From Acidobacteriota bacterium (GTDB taxonomy: Bacteria > Acidobacteriota > Terriglobia > Terriglobales > Acidobacteriaceae): a stretch of 5,851 nucleotides of DNA. The notes beneath the pieces were generated by a model that saw only the letters and a program-made list of their open reading frames with translations, made no database searches and was not told where the DNA came from. The first letter of the stretch is position 1. Every line of letters starts with the position of its first letter. Of this stretch, positions 1 to 5,851 are shown piece after piece. The position numbers and the translations under genes are program-made. The DNA is taken from NCBI GenBank assembly GCA_021782675.1, contig JAJXUS010000148.1, positions 1 to 5,851 on the forward strand, read 5' to 3'.

Positions 1-1420
1 GATCCTTGACCAGCCCCTGCGTCGTGCCGCCAGTAAATGTTGCGATGCGATTATCGATGCTCTTGCTGGAGACGGGAGAAAACCAGCGGTCTGACACCGC
101 AAACTGCGACGCCATGTAGTAGTAGTAGTTGAGAAGACCCTGGTCGTAGTATCCCATCGCACGCTGTCCGGTCAGATCCGTAAAACTTCCCGGACAGCTG
201 CTGCCCGCGACGGCACAACTCTTGGCGTAGCCCTCCGCGTTGTGGACGAAACCATCCATGTTGATGGGACGGGTGTTCAGGAAGTCGTAGCGGTTGACAT
301 CGCCATAACTTGCCAGCCAGTCCGAGGTTTCATCGTCGATGCAGGTGGTGGTGAACTTGAAGAGCGGGAACGAAACGCCTTCGTCATCCACATTGCTGAT
401 TGTCGTTAGCTTGTCGTCAATTCCATCCACGGTATAGGTGACGCCGTCGTCGCCAACATTCCAGCCATTGCTTTCACGGTAGGGGTTCAGCATGCCAAAG
501 TAATTGTCGAAGGTATGGTTCTCCTGCAGCATGAAGATGACGTGTTGAATGGCCTGCAGGCTGCTTGCCGGAATTACGGTAACTGTTGTACCTGCCGAGG
601 CTTTTCCGAGGGATCCAACAGCCGTTGCCGTATATTTCGTCGTCCCTGTCGGGGTCACCGTCTGCGTTCCGCCTGTGGACGCCAGCGTGTAGTTGCTGCC
701 ATCGGAGCCGCTGATCGTTACCTGGGTGGCATTCGTCGCGATAACATTCAACTTCGAGGAGCTGCCGGAAGGGACTGTAAGTGGATTCGCTGTCAGCGAG
801 ACAGTCGGCGCTGACGCCGCCTGAACGGTGAGATTAACCGTCGTGTAAGCGGCTCCACCGCAGTAGTCCCACTCTTCAACGACGGTGTGTTGGGACCCTG
901 TATTCAGCTTGAGGCTGGTGTTCAGCGTCGTCGTATCGGTCACGTAAACAAGCTGGTTGTTGACGTAGATCCCCATGGACGCTACGCCTTTGGCGCATGT
1001 GTTGGTACTGGCGGAGGCAACGTAGGTGACCGGAGAAGTGACGGTGCTGTTGGGAGCAGGGGAAGTTACCGTGACACCCGGCGGTGGAGTTGTTCCACTC
1101 GTCACCGAAATATCGATGGGTGTGTAGGTGGCCCCGCCGCAATAATCCCACTCTTCAACAACCGTATGATACGAGCCTGGATTGAGCGTGAGCGTCGTGT
1201 TCAGGCTGGTTCCGTTGGAGACATACGTCAGCACGTTATCGACGTACACGCCCATGGAGGCTACCCCTTTAGCGCAGGTCGTCGTCGTGGCAGTGGCGGT
1301 GTACTGCACGGGGGAGTGAACCGTGGCCCCGTTTGCCGGGCTGCTGACGGAAACATTGGCAAAAACTGGTAGCGGTAGTAGTAGTACAGAAACGATAAAG
1401 AGCCAGCGGAAGACTTTCAT
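1..1420 (-). CDS. Secreted Ig-repeat phosphoesterase, phospholipase C/acid phosphatase family (3' end cut by window)
   Basis: I translated this frame by hand: 473 residues from the ATG at 1420-1418 with no stop before the window edge. Residues 1-21 are a signal peptide (basic start, Leu/Val core, probable cleavage after VFA), so the protein is exported. Residues 24-107 and 117-200 are two homologous Ig-like repeats, and about 206-283 is a third, different Ig-like segment. The catalytic domain begins at about 290 with IQHVIFMLQENHTFDNYFG (291-309), the N-terminal signature of the phosphoesterase family that includes bacterial PLC, AcpA-type acid phosphatases and plant non-specific PLC; E300/N301 are the expected metal ligands. 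A second block, FAVSDRWFSPVSSKSIDNR (440-458), aligns without gaps to my recollection of plant NPC and makes S454 the likely nucleophile. The later metal-binding Asp residues lie outside the window. A phosphate-ester or phospholipid substrate is inferred; exact specificity is unknown. A weak AGGG ribosome site lies 8 nt before the ATG. Confidence 0.88.
   Translation of the reverse strand, partial: MKVFRWLFIVSVLLLPLPVFANVSVSSPANGATVHSPVQYTATATTTTCAKGVASMGVYVDNVLTYVSNGTSLNTTLTLNPGSYHTVVEEWDYCGGATYTPIDISVTSGTTPPPGVTVTSPAPNSTVTSPVTYVASASTNTCAKGVASMGIYVNNQLVYVTDTTTLNTSLKLNTGSQHTVVEEWDYCGGAAYTTVNLTVQAASAPTVSLTANPLTVPSGSSSKLNVIATNATQVTISGSDGSNYTLASTGGTQTVTPTGTTKYTATAVGSLGKASAGTTVTVIPASSLQAIQHVIFMLQENHTFDNYFGMLNPYRESNGWNVGDDGVTYTVDGIDDKLTTISNVDDEGVSFPLFKFTTTCIDDETSDWLASYGDVNRYDFLNTRPINMDGFVHNAEGYAKSCAVAGSSCPGSFTDLTGQRAMGYYDQGLLNYYYYMASQFAVSDRWFSPVSSKSIDNRIATFTGGTTQGLVKD
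572..805 (-). other. Third Ig-like segment of the phosphoesterase, a different subtype
   Basis: Residues 206-283 run TVSLTANPLTVPSGSSSKL through TVTPTGTTKYTATAVG to GTTVTV. This is the 'ANP..v.sG.s..L....tNAt.vti' style of bacterial Ig-like domain that often sits next to catalytic domains in acidobacterial exported proteins. It has no cysteines and no register with the two upstream repeats. It links them to the catalytic domain at about residue 290. The domain class is inferred from pattern only. Confidence 0.6.
821..1351 (-). repeat. Tandem pair of 93-residue Ig-like repeats inside the phosphoesterase gene
   Basis: Unit A (1351-1100, residues 24-107) and unit B (1072-821, residues 117-200) share the pattern SPxNxxxVxSPVxY, CAKGVASMGxYV, LNTxLxLNxGSxHTVVEEWDYCGGAxYT in perfect register. 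The paired cysteines C49/C94 and C142/C187 are exactly 93 residues apart between units, suggesting one disulfide per domain in the exported protein. The DNA is also conserved, most clearly in the VVEEWDYCGG stretch (1162-1133 and 883-854), where the differences are mostly third-base. This fits duplication of one domain. Similar EWD-CGG Ig-like domains are, as I recall, common in acidobacterial secreted proteins; their role is probably surface display or substrate binding. Confidence 0.85.
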
Positions 1421-1428
1421 AACCCAAA

Positions 1429-1432
1429 CCCT
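1429..1432 (-). promoter_or_regulatory. Weak ribosome binding site of the phosphoesterase
   Basis: On the minus strand AGGG lies 8 nt before the ATG at 1420. It is the only purine-rich match near the start, and it supports that ATG because the signal peptide begins directly after it. Confidence 0.45.
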
Positions 1433-1510
1433 GAGAGATTGCTGCGCCACGCCAGGACGTTCAGGGGAGGGTACGACCGCGTCCTTGTTCCCGAGAGCAC
1501 TGACCAGCCA

Positions 1511-1598
1511 GGCCGTGCAAACGGGAACTTGATCGGTAATCAGCAAACCGTAGCAGAGCGTGGAGCGGCTATCAAGAAGAGATGCAATCTGCACGGCC
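1511..1598 (-). other. Candidate structured leader or small RNA upstream of the phosphoesterase
   Basis: Positions 1511-1519 (GGCCGTGCA) are the exact reverse complement of 1590-1598. Nested inside, 1528-1533 (CTTGAT) is the reverse complement of 1571-1576. Inside that, two short hairpins abut: CGGT/ACCG (1534-1537 with 1547-1550) and AGC/GCT (1552-1554 with 1568-1570). Together they would form a branched, junction-like fold. If transcribed with the phosphoesterase it would be in its 5' leader. I cannot match it to a known riboswitch. Chance complementarity is possible, and the strand is assigned only from the downstream gene. Confidence 0.25.
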
Positions 1599-1690
1599 AG
1601 CTTTGGTCGGGGGCTGTGGAAAACTTGGCGGGGAGGGGATGTCCATAGGGCATTTTGCCCATTGGCATGGAGTGCATGCGCCCTGATCGC

Positions 1691-1761
1691 CGTCATCCTG
1701 AGCGAAGCGAAGGACCTCTGTATTGCCAAAGGAAGCAAAATGCAGGGGTTCTTCGCTTCGC
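1691..1761. repeat. Intergenic hairpin repeat, REP/MITE-like (ILSEAKDL type)
   Basis: The segment starts CGTCATCCTGAGCGAAGCGAAG and ends CTTCGCTTCGC. Positions 1702-1724 pair with 1739-1761: an exact 11-bp outer stem followed by 12 more pairs of which three are G-T in the plus-strand reading (1713:1750, 1717:1746, 1721:1742), around a 14-nt loop. Reading frames through it give ILSEAKDL, HPERSEG and RFAQDD, peptide strings I recall as common in over-called ORFs of Acidobacteriota and other soil bacteria, which marks a dispersed repeat. Only the left arm keeps the outer GTCATCCTGA; the right arm stops at 1761, 10 nt from the dapB stop. There is no T-run after it on the dapB strand, so it is not a standard intrinsic terminator, though it may protect or end the operon mRNA. 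Confidence 0.7.
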
Positions 1762-1771
1762 GCAACACATC

Positions 1772-2458
1772 TCAAGCCAGCACTTCGGGGAACACATCCT
1801 GAAAGTCAAAGCAGCCGGTCTGGCCGGCAAGCCACTCGGCCCCGCGAACCGCGCCGTAGGCAAAGGTGCGGCGCGACAGCGCCTGGTGCTCGACAATCAG
1901 CCGCTCCTCCGCGCTGGTCAACTCCAGCCGATGCGTCCCGATGGCATCCGCCGTGCGGTGGGACTCGATGGTGACGGAGCGCCCGTGCGGGGTGGCGTGC
2001 AAAGCGCGCTGCAACTCCAGCGCCGTGCCCGACGGTGCATCGAGCTTGGCAGTGTGATGGGTCTCGTCGATGTGGAAGGTAAAGCCGGCGCCCTCGGTCC
2101 CCAGCACCTGTGCGAGTTTCAACAGCAACTGCACGCCGAAGGAAAAATTTGCGCCATAGAGCAGGGCGCCACCGCGGCGCTCCGCAAGCGCGCGCATGTC
2201 GTCCAGCTTGTCGTACCAGCCGGTCGTGCCGACCACGATCTTCGCGCCAGCCAGCAGTGCGGCGCGCACGTTCTTCACGGCGGCTTCCGGCGTGGTGAAG
2301 TCGATGATTGCATCGAAGGACGCCAAACTCGGCGGCGTCAGCCAGGCGGCGTCCTGATTTTCCTCATGCCCCAGCACATGCAGGCTGTGCCCGCGCTCAC
2401 GGGCGATCTCCGCGACCAGGCGGCCGGTCTTTCCCCGGCCAAGAATCAACAGGCGCAT
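1772..2458 (-). CDS. dapB: 4-hydroxy-tetrahydrodipicolinate reductase, short form
   Basis: DapB reduces the DapA product to tetrahydrodipicolinate with NAD(P)H in the cytoplasm, on the route to diaminopimelate and lysine. The 228-residue protein opens with a Rossmann dinucleotide loop, GRGKTG (7-12), then IDFTTPEA (52-59), VGTTGWYD (76-83), NFSFGVQ (104-110) and the catalytic block ETHHTAKLDAPSGTAL (132-147). By alignment to the E. coli block, H134 is the catalytic His and K138 the catalytic Lys. The C-terminal SRRTFAYGAVRGAEWL and FDFQDVF are the usual DapB ending. It is about 45 residues shorter than the E. coli enzyme (273), and with its TGWYD motif resembles the compact DapB seen in Bacteroidota. 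It starts 3 nt after the lysC stop, behind a good GGAGAG site. The hairpin repeat follows its stop by 10 nt. Confidence 0.95.
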   Translation of the reverse strand: MRLLILGRGKTGRLVAEIARERGHSLHVLGHEENQDAAWLTPPSLASFDAIIDFTTPEAAVKNVRAALLAGAKIVVGTTGWYDKLDDMRALAERRGGALLYGANFSFGVQLLLKLAQVLGTEGAGFTFHIDETHHTAKLDAPSGTALELQRALHATPHGRSVTIESHRTADAIGTHRLELTSAEERLIVEHQALSRRTFAYGAVRGAEWLAGQTGCFDFQDVFPEVLA

Positions 2459-2461
2459 CGC

Positions 2462-3898
2462 TTATCTCTCCGTGGAGGCTGTAGCGGCCGTCCGGCTTGC
2501 AACATCGAAAACTTCCGGGTCCGGATCCTGAAAGAAGTGCTGATGGAGCGCACACACCGCTTCTTCGACGTCTTCCTCTTCAATCATAAAGCTCATATTG
2601 ATCTCAGACGCGCCCTGAGAGATCATCCGCACATTCACGTGACGAATCGCGGTGAACACCTGCGCAGCGATGCCGCGCTGCCCGCGAATATTGCCGCCGA
2701 CCATGCAGATGAGCGCCTTGCTGGCCTCATACTTTACATCGGCCAGACGGCTCAGCTCCGCCGCAATCGCGGGAAGCTTTTCGTTGGAATCGACGGTGAG
2801 CGACACGCTCACTTCGGACGTTGAGACCATATCCACCGGGCACTTGTGCCGGTCAAAGACCTCGAAGATCGCCTTCAGGTAGCCATGCGTCATCAGCATG
2901 CGGCTGGCGACCACGTCGATGATGGTCAGGCGGCGCTTGATGGCGATGGATTTGAACGGCGTGCGCGAGTGCGCCGCGACTGCTGTGATCTGCGTGCCGT
3001 TATTTTCCGGGTCTTTGGAGTTGAGCACCCAGACGGGAATGTTCTTCTGCACGGCCGGCAGAATGGTGGCGGGATGCAGCACCTTGGCGCCAAAGTAGGC
3101 CAGTTCGGCCGCCTCTTCAAAGCTGATGGTCTTGACCCGGAGCGCATCCGGGCACACGCGCGGATCGGTGGTCATAATGCCATCGACGTCGGTCCATATT
3201 TCGATCGAATCCGCATTCAAGCCGCGGCCGATCAGCGCGCCGGTGTAGTCCGAGCCGCCCCGACCCAGCGTGGTTGTAACGCCGGCCTGCGTGGAGCCGA
3301 TAAAACCGCCCAGCACCGGAATATGCCGCGCCCGCAACAAAGGCAGTACGTGGTTGCGCAGGGACTGCTCAATGGGCGCTTCCAGCGGCGTCGCTTTTCC
3401 GTGCTGATCATCCGTCAGAATGCAGGTCCGCGCGTCCACATGCGCGCCATTCAGACCACACTCCGTGTAGTACCAGCCGATGATGCGGCTGGAGAGCCGT
3501 TCGCCATACGAGGCGACCAGGTCGGTGGTGCGCGGCGTCAGCTCCTGCACGGCGGCCAGCCCGCGCAGCAGATCGTCCAGCGCCTGGAATTGGTCTTCCA
3601 GCCAGGGCCGCATCTCAGTCAGCGCCGCCTGTGAGAGCAGGGCAGAGGCTGCATCCAGATGCCGGTTGCGCAGGCGGGAGCTGATGGCCAGCGCTCCATT
3701 GCGGTCGCCGCGTTCGGCTGCGGCAGCGGCTGCCAGCAACTGGTCGGTCACCTTTGACATGGCCGAGACGACCACGACCGGCATCTGTCCGCGCTTGCGC
3801 CGCGTTTCGACAATCTCCGCTGTCCGGCGAATGGCGGCGGGGTTTTCGACCGACGTCCCGCCGAACTTCATCACGACGATCCTGAGGTCGTCTGTCAT
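2462..3898 (-). CDS. lysC: Aspartate kinase, monofunctional, with tandem ACT domains
   Basis: Aspartokinase phosphorylates aspartate, the committed step to lysine, threonine, methionine and diaminopimelate. The 478-residue protein has the kinase core with VMKFGGTSV (9-17), TDLVASYGERLSSRI (125-139), LGRGGSDYTG (211-220), the nucleotide-site block DVDGIMTTDPR (237-247) and AYFGAKVLHP (267-276). Two ACT domains follow (about 326-392 and 395-458). The first reads MLMTHGYLKAIF and VDMVSTSEVSVSLTVD (355-370), closely matching the lysine-binding region of E. coli AKIII, so lysine feedback inhibition is likely. There is no homoserine dehydrogenase domain. The start is fixed by an ATGA overlap with the asd stop and a GGAG site 7 nt upstream. 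The last ~18 residues are a low-complexity Ala/Thr/Ser tail. Confidence 0.96.
   Translation of the reverse strand: MTDDLRIVVMKFGGTSVENPAAIRRTAEIVETRRKRGQMPVVVVSAMSKVTDQLLAAAAAAERGDRNGALAISSRLRNRHLDAASALLSQAALTEMRPWLEDQFQALDDLLRGLAAVQELTPRTTDLVASYGERLSSRIIGWYYTECGLNGAHVDARTCILTDDQHGKATPLEAPIEQSLRNHVLPLLRARHIPVLGGFIGSTQAGVTTTLGRGGSDYTGALIGRGLNADSIEIWTDVDGIMTTDPRVCPDALRVKTISFEEAAELAYFGAKVLHPATILPAVQKNIPVWVLNSKDPENNGTQITAVAAHSRTPFKSIAIKRRLTIIDVVASRMLMTHGYLKAIFEVFDRHKCPVDMVSTSEVSVSLTVDSNEKLPAIAAELSRLADVKYEASKALICMVGGNIRGQRGIAAQVFTAIRHVNVRMISQGASEINMSFMIEEEDVEEAVCALHQHFFQDPDPEVFDVASRTAATASTER
2466..2471 (-). promoter_or_regulatory. dapB ribosome binding site inside the end of lysC
   Basis: GGAGAG on the minus strand ends 7 nt before the dapB ATG (2458) and immediately precedes or touches the lysC stop TAA (2464-2462). 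Ribosomes finishing lysC would cover this site, which suggests translational coupling and fixes the dapB start. Confidence 0.75.
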
Positions 3899-4968
3899 TC
3901 CGCCGCTCCCGAAGGCAACAGCCTGTTCTGCGACGCCAGCAGTTCCGCGTTGAGCAGCGCAGCGCCGGCCGCTCCGCGGATGGTGTTGTGCGAGAGGATG
4001 GTGAACTTCCAGTCGAGCAGGGTGCAGGGGCGCAGGCGGCCAGCGGTGACCGTCATGCCGCGGCCACGCATGCGGTCCAGCCGCGGCTGCGGGCGATCTT
4101 CAGCCGGGTCGAACTCCACCGGCTGCGCGGGAGCAGTCGGCAGGCTGTCCGCTGCCAGTGGCTGAAACTCGCGCCACGCAGCGAGGATCTCTTCGCGCGT
4201 CACCTTCGCGGCCAACTGCACGCTTACGCTTTCGGTATGGCCATCTTCCACCGCCACGCGATTGCAGTGCGCCGTCATGCGCAGTGGATAGGGCGCGATG
4301 CGGCCGTCCTGCAATGTGCCCAGCAGCTTGCCAGTCTCCTCCACCAGCTTCTCTTCTTCATTGCGGATGAACGGAACCACGTTGCCGAGAATGTCCAGCG
4401 ACGGCACGCCCGGGTAGCCCGCGCCGCTGACCGCCTGCATGGTGCTGACGAAGACGGCCTTCAGGCCGAAGCGATCGGCCAGCGGCTTAAGAGCGACCAC
4501 CAGGCCAATGGCGGAGCAGTTGGGGTTGGTCACAATGTAGCCACCCAGGTTTCCGTTGGCGCCCCAGCTTTGTCGCGACGCGAGGGTCAGATGCTCCGGG
4601 TTCACCTCGGGAATGACGAGCGGCACATCCGCCTGCATCCGAAATGCGCTGGAGTTGGAGATGACCGCGCAGCCGGCGGCCGCAAAATTCGGCTCCAGAT
4701 CGCGGGCAATGTCTGTATCGAGCGCCGCGAAGAGAATCTTCGGAGCATTCTCCGGTGTGGCCGGCGAGACCGGCATGGAGGCAATGCGCGCCGGTAGCGG
4801 CGTGTCCAGCTTCCAGCGCACGGCCTCGCCGTAGGTTTTGCCGCTGGAGCGGTCGCTGGCAGCAAGCCACGTAATCTCGAACCAGGGATGGTCTTCGAGC
4901 AATTGAATAAAGCGCTGGCCGACCATTCCGGTCGCGCCCAGAATGCCTACAGACTGTCTGCTATGCAT
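3895..4968 (-). CDS. asd: Aspartate-semialdehyde dehydrogenase, archaeal/fungal-type branch
   Basis: Asd reduces aspartyl-phosphate with NADPH to aspartate semialdehyde, the branch point to homoserine and to diaminopimelate. The 357-residue protein has the N-terminal NADP loop GILGATGMVGQRF (8-20), SNSSAFRM (104-111), the active-site NPNCSAIGL (148-156) with nucleophile C151, STMQAVSGAGYPG (175-187), and HCNRVAVEDGHTESV (234-248) where H244 is the likely acid/base. It ends with the conserved LSHNTIRGAAGAALLNAELL (325-344). Length and these motifs match the branch first described in archaea and fungi, also found in some bacteria, rather than the E. coli type. It overlaps lysC by 4 bp. No strong ribosome site precedes the ATG; instead a small hairpin sits 14 nt upstream. 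Confidence 0.95.
   Translation of the reverse strand: MHSRQSVGILGATGMVGQRFIQLLEDHPWFEITWLAASDRSSGKTYGEAVRWKLDTPLPARIASMPVSPATPENAPKILFAALDTDIARDLEPNFAAAGCAVISNSSAFRMQADVPLVIPEVNPEHLTLASRQSWGANGNLGGYIVTNPNCSAIGLVVALKPLADRFGLKAVFVSTMQAVSGAGYPGVPSLDILGNVVPFIRNEEEKLVEETGKLLGTLQDGRIAPYPLRMTAHCNRVAVEDGHTESVSVQLAAKVTREEILAAWREFQPLAADSLPTAPAQPVEFDPAEDRPQPRLDRMRGRGMTVTAGRLRPCTLLDWKFTILSHNTIRGAAGAALLNAELLASQNRLLPSGAAE
3906..3909 (-). promoter_or_regulatory. lysC ribosome binding site within the end of asd
   Basis: GGAG on the minus strand lies 7 nt before the lysC ATG (3898-3896), within the last codons of asd. With the 4-bp ATGA overlap of the asd stop (3897-3895), it indicates coupled translation of the two enzymes of consecutive steps. 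Confidence 0.7.
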
Positions 4969-4982
4969 GTGATTAAAGCCGG

Positions 4983-4997
4983 AGTCCCGCTGGGACT
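4983..4997 (-). other. Perfect 6-bp hairpin in the asd leader
   Basis: AGTCCC, a 3-nt loop and GGGACT form an exact inverted repeat ending 14 nt before the asd ATG. The only run resembling a ribosome site in the leader (GGGA) is in its 3' arm, so the hairpin might affect asd initiation. It has no T-run and is not a terminator on sequence grounds. Confidence 0.45.
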
Positions 4998-5007
4998 GAT
5001 TTCTACT

Positions 5008-5016
5008 GTTATAGCA
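5008..5016 (-). promoter_or_regulatory. Candidate extended -10 promoter for asd-lysC-dapB
   Basis: The minus strand reads TGCTATAAC, which fits an extended -10 element (TGnTATAAT, 5 of 6 in the hexamer). Transcription would start near 5001, giving a leader of about 33 nt before the asd ATG that includes the hairpin. No good -35 lies 16-18 nt upstream; TTGACC (5044-5039) is too far, with 25 nt between. The -10 partly overlaps the odd palindrome ATAGCAGCTAT (5011-5021). Confidence 0.4.
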
Positions 5017-5025
5017 GCTATGCAG

Positions 5026-5053
5026 GGCGCGCCTGGCCGGTCAATGGCGCGCC
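5026..5053. terminator. GC-rich stem after the isocitrate dehydrogenase stop, possible terminator
   Basis: Two copies of the 8-bp palindrome GGCGCGCC (5026-5033 and 5046-5053) can pair with each other around a 12-nt loop. The stem begins 5 nt after the isocitrate dehydrogenase stop codon. There is no U-run after it, so a classical Rho-independent terminator is not shown; it may mark the 3' end of that mRNA or be coincidental in GC-rich DNA. Confidence 0.3.
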
Positions 5054-5058
5054 GCGGC

Positions 5059-5851
<793 letters not shown>

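Larger units (their letters stand above)
1421..1771. other. Non-coding interval between dapB and the phosphoesterase gene
   Basis: No reading frame here has protein-like composition; short frames on both strands are chance or translate the hairpin repeat. The interval holds, from dapB outward, a 23-bp stem repeat (1702-1761), a small GGGCA/TGCCC hairpin (1648-1660, with outer CCA/TGG pairs after a 2x2 internal loop), a nested inverted-repeat structure (1511-1598) and a 6-bp stem AGGACG/CGTCCT (1454-1459 with 1480-1485). A promoter for the phosphoesterase should lie here on the minus strand, but I found no convincing -35/-10 pair. Confidence 0.7.

Noticed and set aside
876..1372. Open frames at 887-1372 (plus) and 876-1151 (minus)
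   Set aside because: They lie within the repeated Ig region of the phosphoesterase in the wrong frames, and their apparent internal repetition only mirrors the real repeats.
1547..1575. TTGATA and TACGGT with 17-nt spacing on the minus strand as a promoter for the phosphoesterase
   Set aside because: The -10 matches at only three of six positions, and the pair falls within the inverted-repeat structure, whose own pairing explains the TTGAT sequence.
1702..1761. Rho-independent terminator of dapB
   Set aside because: The stem is strong, but no T-run follows on the dapB strand and the loop is long. It is better described as a dispersed repeat that may act as an mRNA end.
1421..1771. Novel defence system, CRISPR array or tRNA in the non-coding interval
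   Set aside because: There are no regularly spaced direct repeats, no tRNA cloverleaf with TTC/CCA signals, and no defence-type protein on either strand.
1655..2824. A 389-codon open frame on the plus strand
   Set aside because: It runs antisense to dapB and lysC, starts inside the hairpin repeat (HPERSEG), and its protein is Arg/Gln/His-rich without recognisable motifs. It is explained by GC-rich codon use of the real genes.
2462..3898. Bifunctional aspartokinase-homoserine dehydrogenase
   Set aside because: The protein ends 20 residues after the second ACT domain; no dehydrogenase domain is present.
2846..4797. Long plus-strand frames at 2846-3634 and 3988-4797
   Set aside because: Both are antisense shadows of lysC and asd, which carry full sets of family motifs; the plus-strand products look like nothing known.

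Overview
This 5.85 kb window is a GC-rich bacterial segment in which every gene I can support lies on the minus strand, so transcription runs from high to low coordinates. Gene content and style point to an Acidobacteriota soil bacterium, probably Terriglobales-like. The pointers are a secreted phosphoesterase with acidobacterial-style Ig repeats, an intergenic hairpin repeat whose reading frames give the peptides ILSEAKDL and HPERSEG, and a short DapB. This assignment is inference from sequence style, not from a database search.

In order of transcription: (1) the C-terminal 263 residues of an NAD-type isocitrate dehydrogenase (5851-5059, start outside the window); (2) a 90-bp structured spacer with an extended -10 candidate and two hairpins; (3) asd, aspartate-semialdehyde dehydrogenase of the archaeal/fungal-type branch (4968-3895); (4) lysC, a monofunctional aspartokinase with tandem ACT domains (3898-2462); (5) dapB, a short 4-hydroxy-tetrahydrodipicolinate reductase (2458-1772); (6) a 351-bp non-coding interval rich in inverted repeats (1771-1421); (7) the first 473 residues of a secreted phospholipase C/acid phosphatase-family phosphoesterase (1420-1, cut by the window edge).

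asd, lysC and dapB form a tight unit: asd and lysC overlap by 4 bp (ATGA), and lysC and dapB are 3 bp apart with the dapB ribosome binding site inside the end of lysC. Together they cover aspartate to aspartyl-phosphate to aspartate semialdehyde, and the reduction two steps later toward diaminopimelate and lysine. dapA, which supplies the DapB substrate, is not in the window. The lysine-type ACT region of LysC fits feedback control by lysine. The isocitrate dehydrogenase belongs to the TCA cycle and may be a separate transcription unit.

The phosphoesterase is unrelated to the amino-acid genes. It is open from its ATG to the window edge with no stop, so a search requiring both start and stop would miss it. 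It has a signal peptide, two near-identical 93-residue Cys-paired Ig-like repeats, a third Ig-like segment and the start of a catalytic domain. I see no defence system, mobile element, CRISPR array, tRNA or rRNA. The least explained DNA is the interval 1421-1771.
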